NCBI RefSeq assembly: GCF_047160095.1
Contig: NZ_AP038785.1
Location: 1,364,001 to 1,428,000, forward strand
DNA: 64,000 nt
Direction: 5' to 3'
Source: Rodentibacter abscessus
GTDB lineage: Bacteria > Pseudomonadota > Gammaproteobacteria > Enterobacterales > Pasteurellaceae
How positions within the stretch are numbered: position 1 is the first letter of the stretch; each line of letters starts with the position of its first letter. Below, piece after piece: positions 39,721 to 48,504 of this stretch. The notes beneath the pieces are model-generated. The model did no database searches. It had not been told where the DNA came from and saw only the letters and a list, made by a program, of their open reading frames with translations. A program made the position numbers and the translations under genes.

Positions 39721-40416
39721 TTGAACCAGCAGTTACCTTTGCCTATTCATCAAATTGATGAGCACACATTTGAGAATTTTTATGCCGACAACAATTTGTT
39801 GTTGCTGGATTCGCTACGCAAAAATACGCAGCAGATTCAACAGCCCTTCTTCTATATTTGGGGAGGGAAAGGATGTGGCAAAAGCCATTTGCTGCGGGCT
39901 TTCAACAATCAATATTTAACCGAACAACGTGCCGCCATTTATGTTCCATTGGCAAAATCCCGCTATTTTTCCCCTGCCGTATTGGAAAATCTGGAACAGC
40001 AAGAACTCGTCTGTTTGGACGATCTCCATACCGTAATGGGTGATCCCGAATGGGAAATGGCGGTTTTTGATTTATTCAATCGGATCAAAGCCGAGGGCAA
40101 AACATTACTCTTAATCAGTGCGGACGTTTCGCCTTCCGCCCTCAAAGTAAAACTGCCCGATTTAGCTTCTCGGCTAAAATGGGGAGAGATTTATCAACTC
40201 GCCCCTTTAACCGATAAGCAAAAATTAGAGGTGCTGCAAAAAAATGCCCGCCAACGCGGTATTGAATTACCCGGTGAAACGGCACAATTCTTACTAAAAC
40301 GTTTGGATCGCGACACTCATACCTTATTACAAACTCTTGAAAAGCTTGATAAAGCCTCACTGCAAGCACAACGTAACCTCACGATTCCCTTTGTGAAAGA
40401 AACATTGGGGCTATAA
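39721..40416 (+). CDS. hda: DnaA regulatory inactivator Hda
   Basis: Hda, with the DNA-loaded beta clamp, stimulates ATP hydrolysis by DnaA to prevent re-initiation. It is 231 aa from a TTG start. The N-terminal QLPLPI (4-9) is a clamp-binding motif. A single AAA+ domain follows with Walker A GGKGCGKSH (48-56), Walker B LVCLDDLH and sensor LLISADVSPSALKVKLPDLASRL. The TTG start gives the clamp motif its usual near-terminal position. Confidence 0.94.
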   Translation: MNQQLPLPIHQIDEHTFENFYADNNLLLLDSLRKNTQQIQQPFFYIWGGKGCGKSHLLRAFNNQYLTEQRAAIYVPLAKSRYFSPAVLENLEQQELVCLDDLHTVMGDPEWEMAVFDLFNRIKAEGKTLLLISADVSPSALKVKLPDLASRLKWGEIYQLAPLTDKQKLEVLQKNARQRGIELPGETAQFLLKRLDRDTHTLLQTLEKLDKASLQAQRNLTIPFVKETLGL

Positions 40417-40441
40417 AAAAACAAAAAGTGCGGTTAATTTT

Positions 40442-40455
40442 CGGTATTATGCAGC
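40442..40455. repeat. Solitary left-end remnant of the intergenic element
   Basis: CGGTATTATGCAGC, after the hda stop and an uptake core, matches the outer end of copies A-H but has no partner nearby. It is short, so chance resemblance is possible. Confidence 0.4.
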
Positions 40456-40473
40456 ACTTTTATCTTTTAAAAT

Positions 40474-41994
40474 TTATCGTTTTGCTTTCTTAATAAACTT
40501 CATCAAACGTTTACGTTTACGCAGCTGATTTGGTGTAAGTTTGTTTTTGCGTCCGGCAAATGGATTTGCTCCTTCTTGGAAAATCAAACGAATCGGTGAA
40601 CCGATAATTTTTAAACTCTTACGATAATAGTTGGACAAATAACGTTTATAGGAATCCGGCAATTTTTCCATTTGGTTACCGTGCACCACAATAATAGGCG
40701 GATTATAACCGCCCGGATGGGCGTATTTTAATTTAATACGGCGACCACCTATCATCGGCGGTTGATGTTCATCCGTTGCCATTTGCAGGATACGGGTAAG
40801 TATGGATGTTGTCATTTTTTGCGTAGCACAGGCATAAGCCTCTTTAATGGAATCAAATAAATTCCCCACACCGCTGCCGTGTAAAGCGGAAATAAAATGC
40901 ACACGAGCAAAATCAATAAAATCCAAACGGCGATCAAGCTCCGATTTCACACGATCTTTCACATCTTGATCAAGCCCATCCCATTTATTCACCACGATAA
41001 CAAGAGAACGTCCCGCATTTAAAATAAAGCCGAGTAAAGATAAATCTTGGTCTGAAATATTTTCCCGCGCATCAATGGTGAGCAATACCACATTCGCATC
41101 TTGAATCGCCTGCAAGGTTTTGATCACCGAAAATTTTTCCACCGCAAGGTGTACTTTTCCACGCTTACGCACACCGGCCGTGTCAATCAAAGTATAATGT
41201 TGACCATCGCGCTCCATCGGAATGTAAATACTATCACGCGTCGTTCCCGGCATATCGTAAACCACCACACGATCTTCGCCTAAAATACGATTTGTTAATG
41301 TTGATTTTCCTACATTCGGGCGACCGACAATGGCAATTTTGATATTTTTATCTTGCTCTTCTTGGTTTTCATCTTCAAGTGCTTCATCGAGCAATGCCGA
41401 GTCTTCTTCCGAATCAAAATCAAATTCTTGTTCCCATTCATCTTGTTCTTCATCGGAAGTGCGGTCGATTTCTTCGGTGTTTTCCTTTTCCAATTGTTCT
41501 GCGAATGGTGCCAACACGTATTCCATTAATTGGGTTACACCTCTGCCTTGTGAAGCGGCGATTTGTGCTATCTCCCCTAAACCCAATTGATAAAATTCGG
41601 CACAGTGAGAGTCCGCATCAATACCGTCTGTTTTATTCGCCACCACTACGGTAGTTTTGTTCTGACGTTGACGTAAATAATTTGCAATGCCAATATCCGC
41701 CGAGGTTAAACCCGCACGGGCATCAACAAGGAAAAGCACAATATCGGCTTCTTCAATGGCAAGCAAAGATTGCTCCGCCATTTTTTCCTCCACGCCTTCT
41801 TCCGTGCCGTCAATACCACCGGTATCAATAACAATAAACTCATATCCTGCGATATGCGCCTGACCATATTTGCGATCGCGCGTTAATCCGGGAAAATCTG
41901 CCACTAAAGCATCACGGGTTCGAGTTAAACGATTAAATAATGTGGATTTTCCCACATTTGGGCGCCCCACGAGGGCTACAACAGGAGTTGCCAT
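40474..41994 (-). CDS. der: Ribosome biogenesis GTPase Der (EngA)
   Basis: Der is a tandem-domain GTPase needed for 50S maturation. It is 506 aa. The first G domain has GRPNVGKSTLFNR at 10-22, DTGGID and NKTDG; the second has GRPNVGKSTLTNR, DTAGVRKRGK and NKWDGL. Between them (about 165-215) is a strongly acidic linker rich in Glu/Asp. A KH-like C-terminal domain with a basic tail (RKRKRLMKFIKKAKR) follows. It is convergent with hda. Confidence 0.97.
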   Translation of the reverse strand: MATPVVALVGRPNVGKSTLFNRLTRTRDALVADFPGLTRDRKYGQAHIAGYEFIVIDTGGIDGTEEGVEEKMAEQSLLAIEEADIVLFLVDARAGLTSADIGIANYLRQRQNKTTVVVANKTDGIDADSHCAEFYQLGLGEIAQIAASQGRGVTQLMEYVLAPFAEQLEKENTEEIDRTSDEEQDEWEQEFDFDSEEDSALLDEALEDENQEEQDKNIKIAIVGRPNVGKSTLTNRILGEDRVVVYDMPGTTRDSIYIPMERDGQHYTLIDTAGVRKRGKVHLAVEKFSVIKTLQAIQDANVVLLTIDARENISDQDLSLLGFILNAGRSLVIVVNKWDGLDQDVKDRVKSELDRRLDFIDFARVHFISALHGSGVGNLFDSIKEAYACATQKMTTSILTRILQMATDEHQPPMIGGRRIKLKYAHPGGYNPPIIVVHGNQMEKLPDSYKRYLSNYYRKSLKIIGSPIRLIFQEGANPFAGRKNKLTPNQLRKRKRLMKFIKKAKR

Positions 41995-42123
41995 AAAAAA
42001 TCTCTTATCTTATCAAAATTGGCGTCATTATAACGGAAGTTAGCCTATTGGCAAAAAAACGATTTGAAAATAGCGGATATAAAAAAAGCACCTTTTAGGC
42101 GCTATTTTTATTCTTGAAAGAAT

Positions 42124-42200
42124 TGGCGGAATGGACGGGACTCGAACCCGCGACCCCCTGCGTGACAGGCAGGTATTCTAACCAGCTGAACTACCACTCC
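42124..42200 (-). tRNA. tRNA-Asp (anticodon GTC), copy 1
   Basis: A 77-nt cloverleaf. The acceptor GGAGTGG pairs with CCATTCC, the anticodon stem-loop is CCTGCCTGTCACGCAGG, and GCCA is encoded at the 3' end. It is identical over its whole length to the second copy. Confidence 0.97.
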
Positions 42201-42263
42201 GCACTTTATATTTTGGTTATTGCTTTCGCAAAAAACACAAACAAGGAGGAATCTACTAAAGAT

Positions 42264-42340
42264 TGGCGGAATGGACGGGACTCGAACCCGCGACCCCCTG
42301 CGTGACAGGCAGGTATTCTAACCAGCTGAACTACCACTCC
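42264..42340 (-). tRNA. tRNA-Asp (anticodon GTC), copy 2
   Basis: An identical copy 140 bp upstream of copy 1 on the same strand, separated by 63 bp. The pair is a recent or homogenised duplication and is probably co-transcribed. Confidence 0.97.
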
Positions 42341-42416
42341 GCTAAGTGGTGCGTATCATAATGATCAGCCGTTATCTCGTCAATCTTTTTTTTCGATTTC
42401 TTGAACGGCTGTTTAT

Positions 42417-43190
42417 TTAATGTGCGGTTTCATCATTTGTGCGTAAATCCCACAAACATTTTCCATCACTTTTTTTATTAATCATTTTCAATAATTCCAA
42501 ATGCGCTTGCGTTTCTTCCTCACTGGGCTGAATGATGTTTAAATTATTGGAAAAAATAACCGCACTTTGTTTAAATTCGGAATGATTTTCTTGTGTTGCC
42601 ATCACAACTGACAGATTATTTTCCTCTTCTTCCTCACCGAATAGACTGGTTTGTCCACCCGTCATCGAAAGATAAACGTCTGCCAAAATTTCCGCATCCA
42701 GTAACGCACCGTGCAACGTTCGCTTACTGTTATCAATACCTAAACGATCACAAAGCGCATCCAAACTATTACGCTTACCGGGATAAGCTTGGCGTGCCAT
42801 TTGCAAAGTATCCGTTACTACGCAAATATCCGCCGTCTTAACATCTAATCCGAGTTTGCGAAACTCATAATCCATAAATCCCACATCGAAGGGAGCGTTA
42901 TGAATTAAAAGCTCCGCCCCTTTAATATAATCAATAAATTCTTGCGCTATCGCCTTAAATTCCGGTTTATCCGCCAACATTTCATCCGTAATCCCATGGA
43001 CTTTAATCGCATCAGGATCTACCGCTCGATTCGGATTAATATAAATGTGAAAATTATTTCCCGTATAGCGGCGGTTCACTAATTCCACCGCACCGATTTC
43101 AATAATGCCATGCCCTTCATAATGAGCGCCAAGCTGGTTCATACCTGTGGTTTCGGTATCCAGCACGATTTGACGATTCGGATTAATCAT
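42417..43190 (-). CDS. dnaQ: DNA polymerase III epsilon subunit (3'-5' proofreading exonuclease)
   Basis: DnaQ proofreads for the replicative polymerase core. It is 257 aa. The DEDDh residues are D11 and E13 (DTETTG), D102 (HNAPFDVGF), H160 and D165 (HGALLDAEIL). The clamp-binding motif QTSLFG is at 180-185, followed by an acidic stretch and a C-terminal tail that binds the alpha subunit. It is divergent from rnhA, as in many gammaproteobacteria. Confidence 0.97.
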   Translation of the reverse strand: MINPNRQIVLDTETTGMNQLGAHYEGHGIIEIGAVELVNRRYTGNNFHIYINPNRAVDPDAIKVHGITDEMLADKPEFKAIAQEFIDYIKGAELLIHNAPFDVGFMDYEFRKLGLDVKTADICVVTDTLQMARQAYPGKRNSLDALCDRLGIDNSKRTLHGALLDAEILADVYLSMTGGQTSLFGEEEEENNLSVVMATQENHSEFKQSAVIFSNNLNIIQPSEEETQAHLELLKMINKKSDGKCLWDLRTNDETAH

Positions 43191-43250
43191 TTGTTCAGCC
43201 TACCTCTTTTCATTACAATGTGGCTCATTTTACACAACAGATAGTTTATT

Positions 43251-43715
43251 ATGCAAAAACAGATTGAAATTTTCACAGATGGCTCTTGCCTCGGCAACCC
43301 GGGAGCGGGCGGTATTGGCATTCTGCTACGTTACAAACAGCATGAAAAACAAATTTCCAAAGGTTATTTCAACACAACAAATAATAGAATGGAACTCCGA
43401 GCCGTAATTGAAGCACTTGAAAGTCTAAAAGAACCTTGCATAATCAGCCTTTCCAGCGATAGCCAATACATGAAAAACGGCATCACAAAATGGATTTTTA
43501 ATTGGAAGAAAAATAATTGGAAATCCAGCACCGGCAAACCGGTGAAAAATCAAGACTTATGGATCGCATTGGATAAGGCGATTCAGCCTCATAAAATTGA
43601 ATGGAAATGGGTAAAAGGGCATGCCGGACACCGCGAGAATGAAATCTGTGATGAATTAGCCAAGAAAGGGGCTGAAAACCCAACTTTTGAGGACGAAGGT
43701 TATCTACTAAATTAA
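43251..43715 (+). CDS. rnhA: Ribonuclease HI
   Basis: RNase HI degrades the RNA strand of RNA-DNA hybrids. It is 154 aa. The catalytic residues are D10 (IFTDGSCLGNPG), E48 (MELRAV), D70 (SSDSQYM) and D134, with H124 in KGHAGHREN. The basic protrusion KWIFNWKKNNWK binds the hybrid. It is divergent from dnaQ with a 60-bp gap. Confidence 0.97.
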   Translation: MQKQIEIFTDGSCLGNPGAGGIGILLRYKQHEKQISKGYFNTTNNRMELRAVIEALESLKEPCIISLSSDSQYMKNGITKWIFNWKKNNWKSSTGKPVKNQDLWIALDKAIQPHKIEWKWVKGHAGHRENEICDELAKKGAENPTFEDEGYLLN

Positions 43716-43785
43716 GTGCGGTTGATTTTTTCCTATTTTTTATAAACAATAACTGTACAAAAAACATACTAATTTGATTGAAAAA

Positions 43786-43801
43786 TGTGATCTTGATCTA
43801 A
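43786..43801. promoter_or_regulatory. Candidate CRP site upstream of the porin gene
   Basis: TGTGA-N6-TCTAA has a perfect left half and 3 of 5 matches on the right. It lies about 157 bp upstream of the porin ATG. It is inferred from the motif alone. Confidence 0.4.
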
Positions 43802-43942
43802 TTTTTGAAAAATGCTAACCGTTTTCTATTGACAGAAAAATAGCTTTTTGCAACGATCCGGTCGCCTATTCTAGGCGGTTGACATTTTCGATAATGAAAA
43901 GTTCAGTCTTGGTCGTTAACACACCAGTAAGGAATAACAATT

Positions 43943-45010
43943 ATGAAAAAAACACTAGCAGCATTAATCGTAGGTGCATTTGCCGCTTCAGCAGCAAACG
44001 CAGCAGTAATTTATGAGAACGAAGGGACTAAAGTTGAATTAAACGGTTCTCTTCGTGTAATTTTGGAAAAAGCTAACAGTAAAGAAACTGATGCAGCAGG
44101 TAATTCAACAAAAAAATCAAATTCAGCATTACGTAATGCGGGTTCACGTTTTGGTGTAACGGTGAAGCATAACTTGGATAATGATTTCTATGCGTTAGGT
44201 CGTTTAGAGTTCCGTTTCGACGATACCGAGTCTCGCGACAAATTTGGTAGCCTTTATGCTAAACGTGCTTATGTAGGCTTAGGTAGCAAAGCGACCGGTG
44301 ATATCACTTTCGGTCGTCAACTAACCGTTGCGGATGACTTAAGCCAAACTAATGATTATGAATATGGTATCATTCCAAAAGGTGACTACATCCCAACTTC
44401 CGGTACCGGTGTAATTCGTTATGACTACCGTGGTGTGGAAGGCTTACAAGTAAGCGCAAACTATAACTTCGGTCAGCGTCACGATGAGAAAGGACATAAT
44501 TTAGATGCTGATGCACGCATCAAAAATTCTTACGGAGTAGGTGCACTCTATGCTCAAGATGCGTATGATGTACGTTTTGCATATGGACATACTAACTACG
44601 AGACTGGCACAGCCAATACTAAGCACCGTAAAGATGGCTACCTAGTTTCAGCAAGTTATGCATTTGGTGATTTTAAATTAATTGGTGATTTTGGTTATGC
44701 TCATGAAAAAGACGGGGACGAAAAAACCAATAAATTCTATGTATCTCCAGGTTTTGAATACCAAGTTATTCCTGCATCTAAAGTATACGGTAACTACCTC
44801 TATGAACGTGTTAAAACTGAAGATGTAAGCAAATCAAAAACACATGGTTTCTTACTTGGTGCTGACTACAAACTTCATAAACAAGTTGTTGTATTCTTAG
44901 AAGGTAAATATTTACGGACTAAAGATTACTCAGATAATGGTAACGGTTACACCTATAGCGGTAAAACAGATGACAAAGCCATCGGTGTAGGTATGCGTGT
45001 TTACTTCTAA
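43943..45010 (+). CDS. ompP2: Major outer membrane porin of the P2/OmpH type
   Basis: A general diffusion porin of the outer membrane. It is 355 aa with a signal peptide MKKTLAALIVGAFAASAANA (cleavage about 20/21) and mature start AVIYENEGTKVELNGSLRV. Alternating amphipathic strands and the C-terminal aromatic residue (GVGMRVYF) are the sorting signal of a 16-strand beta barrel. Predicted surface loops (about 38-50, 165-185, 195-225) are polar and probably variable. AAGGAATAACAATT precedes the ATG. It stands directly upstream of the sialic acid block, as in H. influenzae. Confidence 0.93.
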   Translation: MKKTLAALIVGAFAASAANAAVIYENEGTKVELNGSLRVILEKANSKETDAAGNSTKKSNSALRNAGSRFGVTVKHNLDNDFYALGRLEFRFDDTESRDKFGSLYAKRAYVGLGSKATGDITFGRQLTVADDLSQTNDYEYGIIPKGDYIPTSGTGVIRYDYRGVEGLQVSANYNFGQRHDEKGHNLDADARIKNSYGVGALYAQDAYDVRFAYGHTNYETGTANTKHRKDGYLVSASYAFGDFKLIGDFGYAHEKDGDEKTNKFYVSPGFEYQVIPASKVYGNYLYERVKTEDVSKSKTHGFLLGADYKLHKQVVVFLEGKYLRTKDYSDNGNGYTYSGKTDDKAIGVGMRVYF

Positions 45011-45113
45011 TTATTAAATTAGAAACAACTCCAGAAAAGGCGAATCTTCCGATTCGCCTTTGTTCATTTTTAAATATTCATTTTAAAAGTGCGGTTATTT
45101 TTCAATTATTTTT

Positions 45114-45270
45114 CGGTATTATGTAGCAGTTACATAAATCATCGTAGGATGCCGTTAGGCGACCAATTAACAAAGTTTAATGATGAAATGGTGCGTTACG
45201 CAAAGCTCAACATACCCTATTCAAATTAAATATTAGAGATAAAATTCTCTTTATACGATTGCTCCATAAT
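45114..45270. repeat. Intergenic inverted-repeat element, copy E
   Basis: Left end CGGTATTATGTAGCAGTTAC, right end ACGATTGCTCCATAAT (degenerate). The internal arm GGTGCGTTACGCAAAGCTC is kept, but the opposite arm is partly deleted. It lies between the convergent porin and methyltransferase genes. Confidence 0.75.
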
Positions 45271-45274
45271 AATG

Positions 45275-46033
45275 TTATTTTTGACTACATACCGCAATAA
45301 AATGCAATTTACGTTGTGGATCATTAAAGATTTTAAACATACGCTTAAATTGCTCACGATTCTCCGGCTTCATCGCATTTTTAATAATTTTCAACGTGCC
45401 AAATACACCTTCATCATAAATCATCCCCCGCGGTGAAAGAAGCGTCATTTCTCCCGAAAAAGTTTCTATATTGCGAAAACCGCATTCTTGAAAAATCTCT
45501 TTCCAACCCTCTTTCGTTAATGGTGTTACCGCTACATTAATGGCTTTACGCATATCTTCAAGGATCGTTTGATGATTTTCTGTACCAACCAGCATCACAT
45601 CATGAGTAAGTAAAAAACCGCCCGGTTTTAATACACGTAAATATTCAGTAATTGCCTTTTTCTTCGCTTCTATGGGCAACATCGTGAGCATTGCTTCGTT
45701 GATAACGATATCAAAGGTTCCCTCATCAAAAGGGAGTTTCATTGCATTCGCACGTTGCACATGAATTTTATCTTGCATCCCCTTTGCTTCAATGTTTACT
45801 CTTGCTTTTTCCAATGCTTCTTCATCAAGATCCACACCTTCAATATGACAACCGAACCGCTTTGCTAAACCAATCGCTGTCGTTCCCATATTGCACGCGA
45901 CTTCCAGTACTTTTTTATCTTTGTTGAAATCACCACTTGCAATCAACCAATCCGTTGCTTTCTTACCACCGGGACGCAAGCGGGTTTTACCTAAACGTGC
46001 TAAAAAATTATGTCCGACTTCTTCCTTTGCCAT
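45275..46033 (-). CDS. Class I SAM-dependent methyltransferase (HI0095-like)
   Basis: 252 aa with a clear SAM fold: motif I VLEVACNMGTTAIGLAKR (about 41-58), the acidic end of strand 2 (EGVDLDEEAL), IHVQRANAMKLPFDEGTFD (motifs II/III) and LRVLKPGGFLLTHD. It resembles UbiE/MenG-like methyltransferases and, from memory, H. influenzae HI0095, but the substrate is unknown. TAGGAGATTAAG precedes the ATG. It stands between ompP2 and nagA, which I recall as neighbours in H. influenzae, so it appears inserted or relocated here. Confidence 0.82.
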   Translation of the reverse strand: MAKEEVGHNFLARLGKTRLRPGGKKATDWLIASGDFNKDKKVLEVACNMGTTAIGLAKRFGCHIEGVDLDEEALEKARVNIEAKGMQDKIHVQRANAMKLPFDEGTFDIVINEAMLTMLPIEAKKKAITEYLRVLKPGGFLLTHDVMLVGTENHQTILEDMRKAINVAVTPLTKEGWKEIFQECGFRNIETFSGEMTLLSPRGMIYDEGVFGTLKIIKNAMKPENREQFKRMFKIFNDPQRKLHFIAVCSQK

Positions 46034-46202
46034 CTTAATCTCCTACTTAATTACTAGGTTTTATATTATAGATGAAAACGCTTTTTATTAAAATGATAAA
46101 AAGCCTGTACAGTTATTTACTGCACAAGCTTTTTTAGAACAGAATTAATGGTTATTAAAAGAAGGGGATTTTAGAAAATCAATCCCTCAAATAAGTCGTA
46201 CC

Positions 46203-47348
46203 TCAATTCAATTTCCATTCCCCGTTTACTACAGTACCAATTACTTGATAATCCGGTGTGAACACCGCTAAATTGGCGATTTTCCCTTTTTCTACCGAGC
46301 CCAAACGATCATCAACTCCAATGGCACGAGCAGGATAAAGATTACTCATTCGAATAGCTTCAGCAAGAGGAATTTCAACAAATTCGACTGCATTTTTAAT
46401 TGATTCCATCATTGTGATAGAGGCTCCGGCTATTGTTCCGTTTGTATCGTAACAACGCCCTTCTTTCACGTAAATCGTTTTTCCTTCAAAAGTAAATGTT
46501 TCTAACTCAGGACCTGCCCCTGCTGCGGCGATAGAATCCGTTACGATACACAATTTATCACCTTTGATTTTCTTATCAATGCGAACATTGCCATAATCAA
46601 CATGTATGCCATCCACGATAATACCGGTGTAAACATCCGAATCCAGCACCGCACCGACCACGCCCATAGCCCTCCCTGAACTAATTGGTGACATTGCATT
46701 ATGTAAATGCGTTGCAAAAGTCGCACCTTTGCGGAAGGCTGCTTTTGCCACATCATAGGTGGCATTAGAGTGCCCAATAGATACGATAATTCCGTTTTTC
46801 ACAAAATCAGGGATATATTGTGTAGTTGGGTTTTCTGCTGCGATGGTTATTTTGGTAATGACATCGCCGTTTTCGCAGAGAAAATCTTTCATTTCAGGTG
46901 AGATTTCACGAATATATTCCGGACGGTGTACGCCTTTTTTCTCTACGCTAATATAAGGACCTTCAATGTGTAAGCCGAGTGCTTGATTTTTATGCTTGGT
47001 TAAATATTCACGCATAATTTTGACCGCACTTTTAATGCCTTCATCCTGTGCCGTGATAAAAGTCGGTAAGAAACTGGTGCAGCCGGATTTTAAGTTGGTG
47101 GCTTGCATTATTTCTAACGTTTCTACGGTAGTTTGATCGTTAAACATCACGCCACCACAGCCGTTAAGTTGTAGATCAATAAAGCCTGCCGTAAGGTTAT
47201 TGCCCTGTAAATCAATGATTTTAAGATCTTTTTCTACTTCATTTTGCGGTATGACCGCTTCAATCATTTCACCGTTGATAATAACGGCAAAATCCCGTAA
47301 TACTTCGTATTTTGTGTAAATAACACAGTTCGTTAATGCGTATCTCAT
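46203..47348 (-). CDS. nagA: N-acetylglucosamine-6-phosphate deacetylase
   Basis: NagA converts GlcNAc-6-P to glucosamine-6-P and acetate. It is 381 aa, amidohydrolase superfamily. The metal and catalytic motifs are LHIEGPYI (about 125-132), SIGHSNATYD, THLHNAMSPI and the catalytic Asp in IVTDSIAAAG. It is the last gene of the catabolic arm, 57 bp after nagB. Its product feeds NagB. Confidence 0.97.
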   Translation of the reverse strand: MRYALTNCVIYTKYEVLRDFAVIINGEMIEAVIPQNEVEKDLKIIDLQGNNLTAGFIDLQLNGCGGVMFNDQTTVETLEIMQATNLKSGCTSFLPTFITAQDEGIKSAVKIMREYLTKHKNQALGLHIEGPYISVEKKGVHRPEYIREISPEMKDFLCENGDVITKITIAAENPTTQYIPDFVKNGIIVSIGHSNATYDVAKAAFRKGATFATHLHNAMSPISSGRAMGVVGAVLDSDVYTGIIVDGIHVDYGNVRIDKKIKGDKLCIVTDSIAAAGAGPELETFTFEGKTIYVKEGRCYDTNGTIAGASITMMESIKNAVEFVEIPLAEAIRMSNLYPARAIGVDDRLGSVEKGKIANLAVFTPDYQVIGTVVNGEWKLN

Positions 47349-47405
47349 CTTATTTCCCTAAAAATAATCAAAAAAACGACCGCACTTTCGTGCGGCGTTG
47401 GCGAT

Positions 47406-48212
47406 TTATGATAACACGCTATGAATTGCGCGTTGTTCCAATTCGGTGAAGTATTTGACTGTTTTGACTTTCAACTCTTGTTGTGCAGATTCATCACAAA
47501 CTAAAATGAAATGGCGATGAAGTTGTAATGCGCTGACTGTCCACATATGATTTACCGAACCTTCCACCGCCGCTTGCACGGCAAGGGCTTTTTGATGCCC
47601 GGTTGCAAGAATCATCACTTCTTCCGCATCAAGCAGTGTGGCAACTCCGATGGTTAATGCATATTTCGGCACTTTATTTATATCATTATCAAAAAAACGC
47701 GAATTGGCGAGTAATGTATCTTGCGTTAAGGTTTTAATGCGGGTACGAGAATTCAATGAGGAAGCAGGCTCATTAAAAGCGATATGCCCGTCATTACCCA
47801 CGCCGCCCATAAAGAGATTAATTTTTCCGTAAGATTTTATTTTTTCTTCATAACGACGACATTCTTCATCGTGATTATCGGTGTTACCGTTCAGAATATT
47901 GATATTTTCCGGCTGAATATCAACATAGTTAAAGAAATTGTTATACATAAAACTGTGATAACTTTCCGGATGTTCTTTCGGCAAACCAACATATTCATCC
48001 ATATTAAATGTCACCACATTTTTAAAACTCACTTCGCCTGCTTGATAAAGTGCGATTAATTCTTGATAAGTTTTTAACGGTGTACCGCCTGTTGGTAATC
48101 CAAGAACAAACGGACGTTCCGCCGTTGGTTTAAAATGATTAATACGATCCACAATATGGCGTGCAGCCCAGCGGCTCACTTGTTGATCATTTTGTAGGGG
48201 GATTAGACGCAT
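47406..48212 (-). CDS. nagB: Glucosamine-6-phosphate deaminase
   Basis: NagB converts glucosamine-6-P to fructose-6-P and ammonia, the last step into glycolysis. It is 268 aa with GLPTGGTPLKTY, FNMDEYVGLP, the catalytic GGVGNDGHIAFNEP and LTIGVATLLDAEEV. It is separated from nanA by 292 bp holding two mobile-element-like repeats, so nagBA may be transcribed apart from nanA. Confidence 0.97.
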   Translation of the reverse strand: MRLIPLQNDQQVSRWAARHIVDRINHFKPTAERPFVLGLPTGGTPLKTYQELIALYQAGEVSFKNVVTFNMDEYVGLPKEHPESYHSFMYNNFFNYVDIQPENINILNGNTDNHDEECRRYEEKIKSYGKINLFMGGVGNDGHIAFNEPASSLNSRTRIKTLTQDTLLANSRFFDNDINKVPKYALTIGVATLLDAEEVMILATGHQKALAVQAAVEGSVNHMWTVSALQLHRHFILVCDESAQQELKVKTVKYFTELEQRAIHSVLS

Positions 48213-48278
48213 AATAAATTTCCTTTATTCTAACCGCACTTTTAGAGAACGAAAGTGCGGTCATTTTTCCATTTAATT

Positions 48279-48387
48279 CGGTATTATGTATCGGTTGCAC
48301 GAAGAGAGTTTTATATCCAATATTGGTGCGTTATGGCTTCGCCTAACTGTACCCTACAATGATTTGTGTAACAGCTACATAATAACG
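48279..48387. repeat. Intergenic inverted-repeat element, copy F
   Basis: Left end CGGTATTATGTATCGGTTGC and right end GTGTAACAGCTACATAATAACG, about 109 bp, with only one internal arm (GGTGCGTTATGGC...CTAACTGTACCCTAC). It lies in the nanA-nagB spacer. Confidence 0.78.
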
Positions 48388-48396
48388 ATTTAATTT

Positions 48397-48500
48397 CGAT
48401 ATTATGTCGCTTGCACAAAAAGAATTTAGTGATATAGGTTCTGTAGGGTGGGCAACAAGTGTACCACCCTACCTTTCACTTTGTGCAATCGATATACCGT
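48397..48500. repeat. Intergenic inverted-repeat element, copy F2 with a different core
   Basis: Left end CGATATTATGTCGCTTGCAC and right end GTGCAATCGATATACCG. The interior is a different dyad, GTAGGGTGGGCA...TACCACCCTAC. It sits 9 bp from copy F, so two elements stand head to tail between nanA and nagB. Confidence 0.7.
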
Positions 48501-48504
48501 ATTA

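Noticed and set aside
42114..42305. A short plus-strand frame across the tRNA-Asp pair
   Set aside because: It reads through the complement of a tRNA gene, a common source of spurious proteins.
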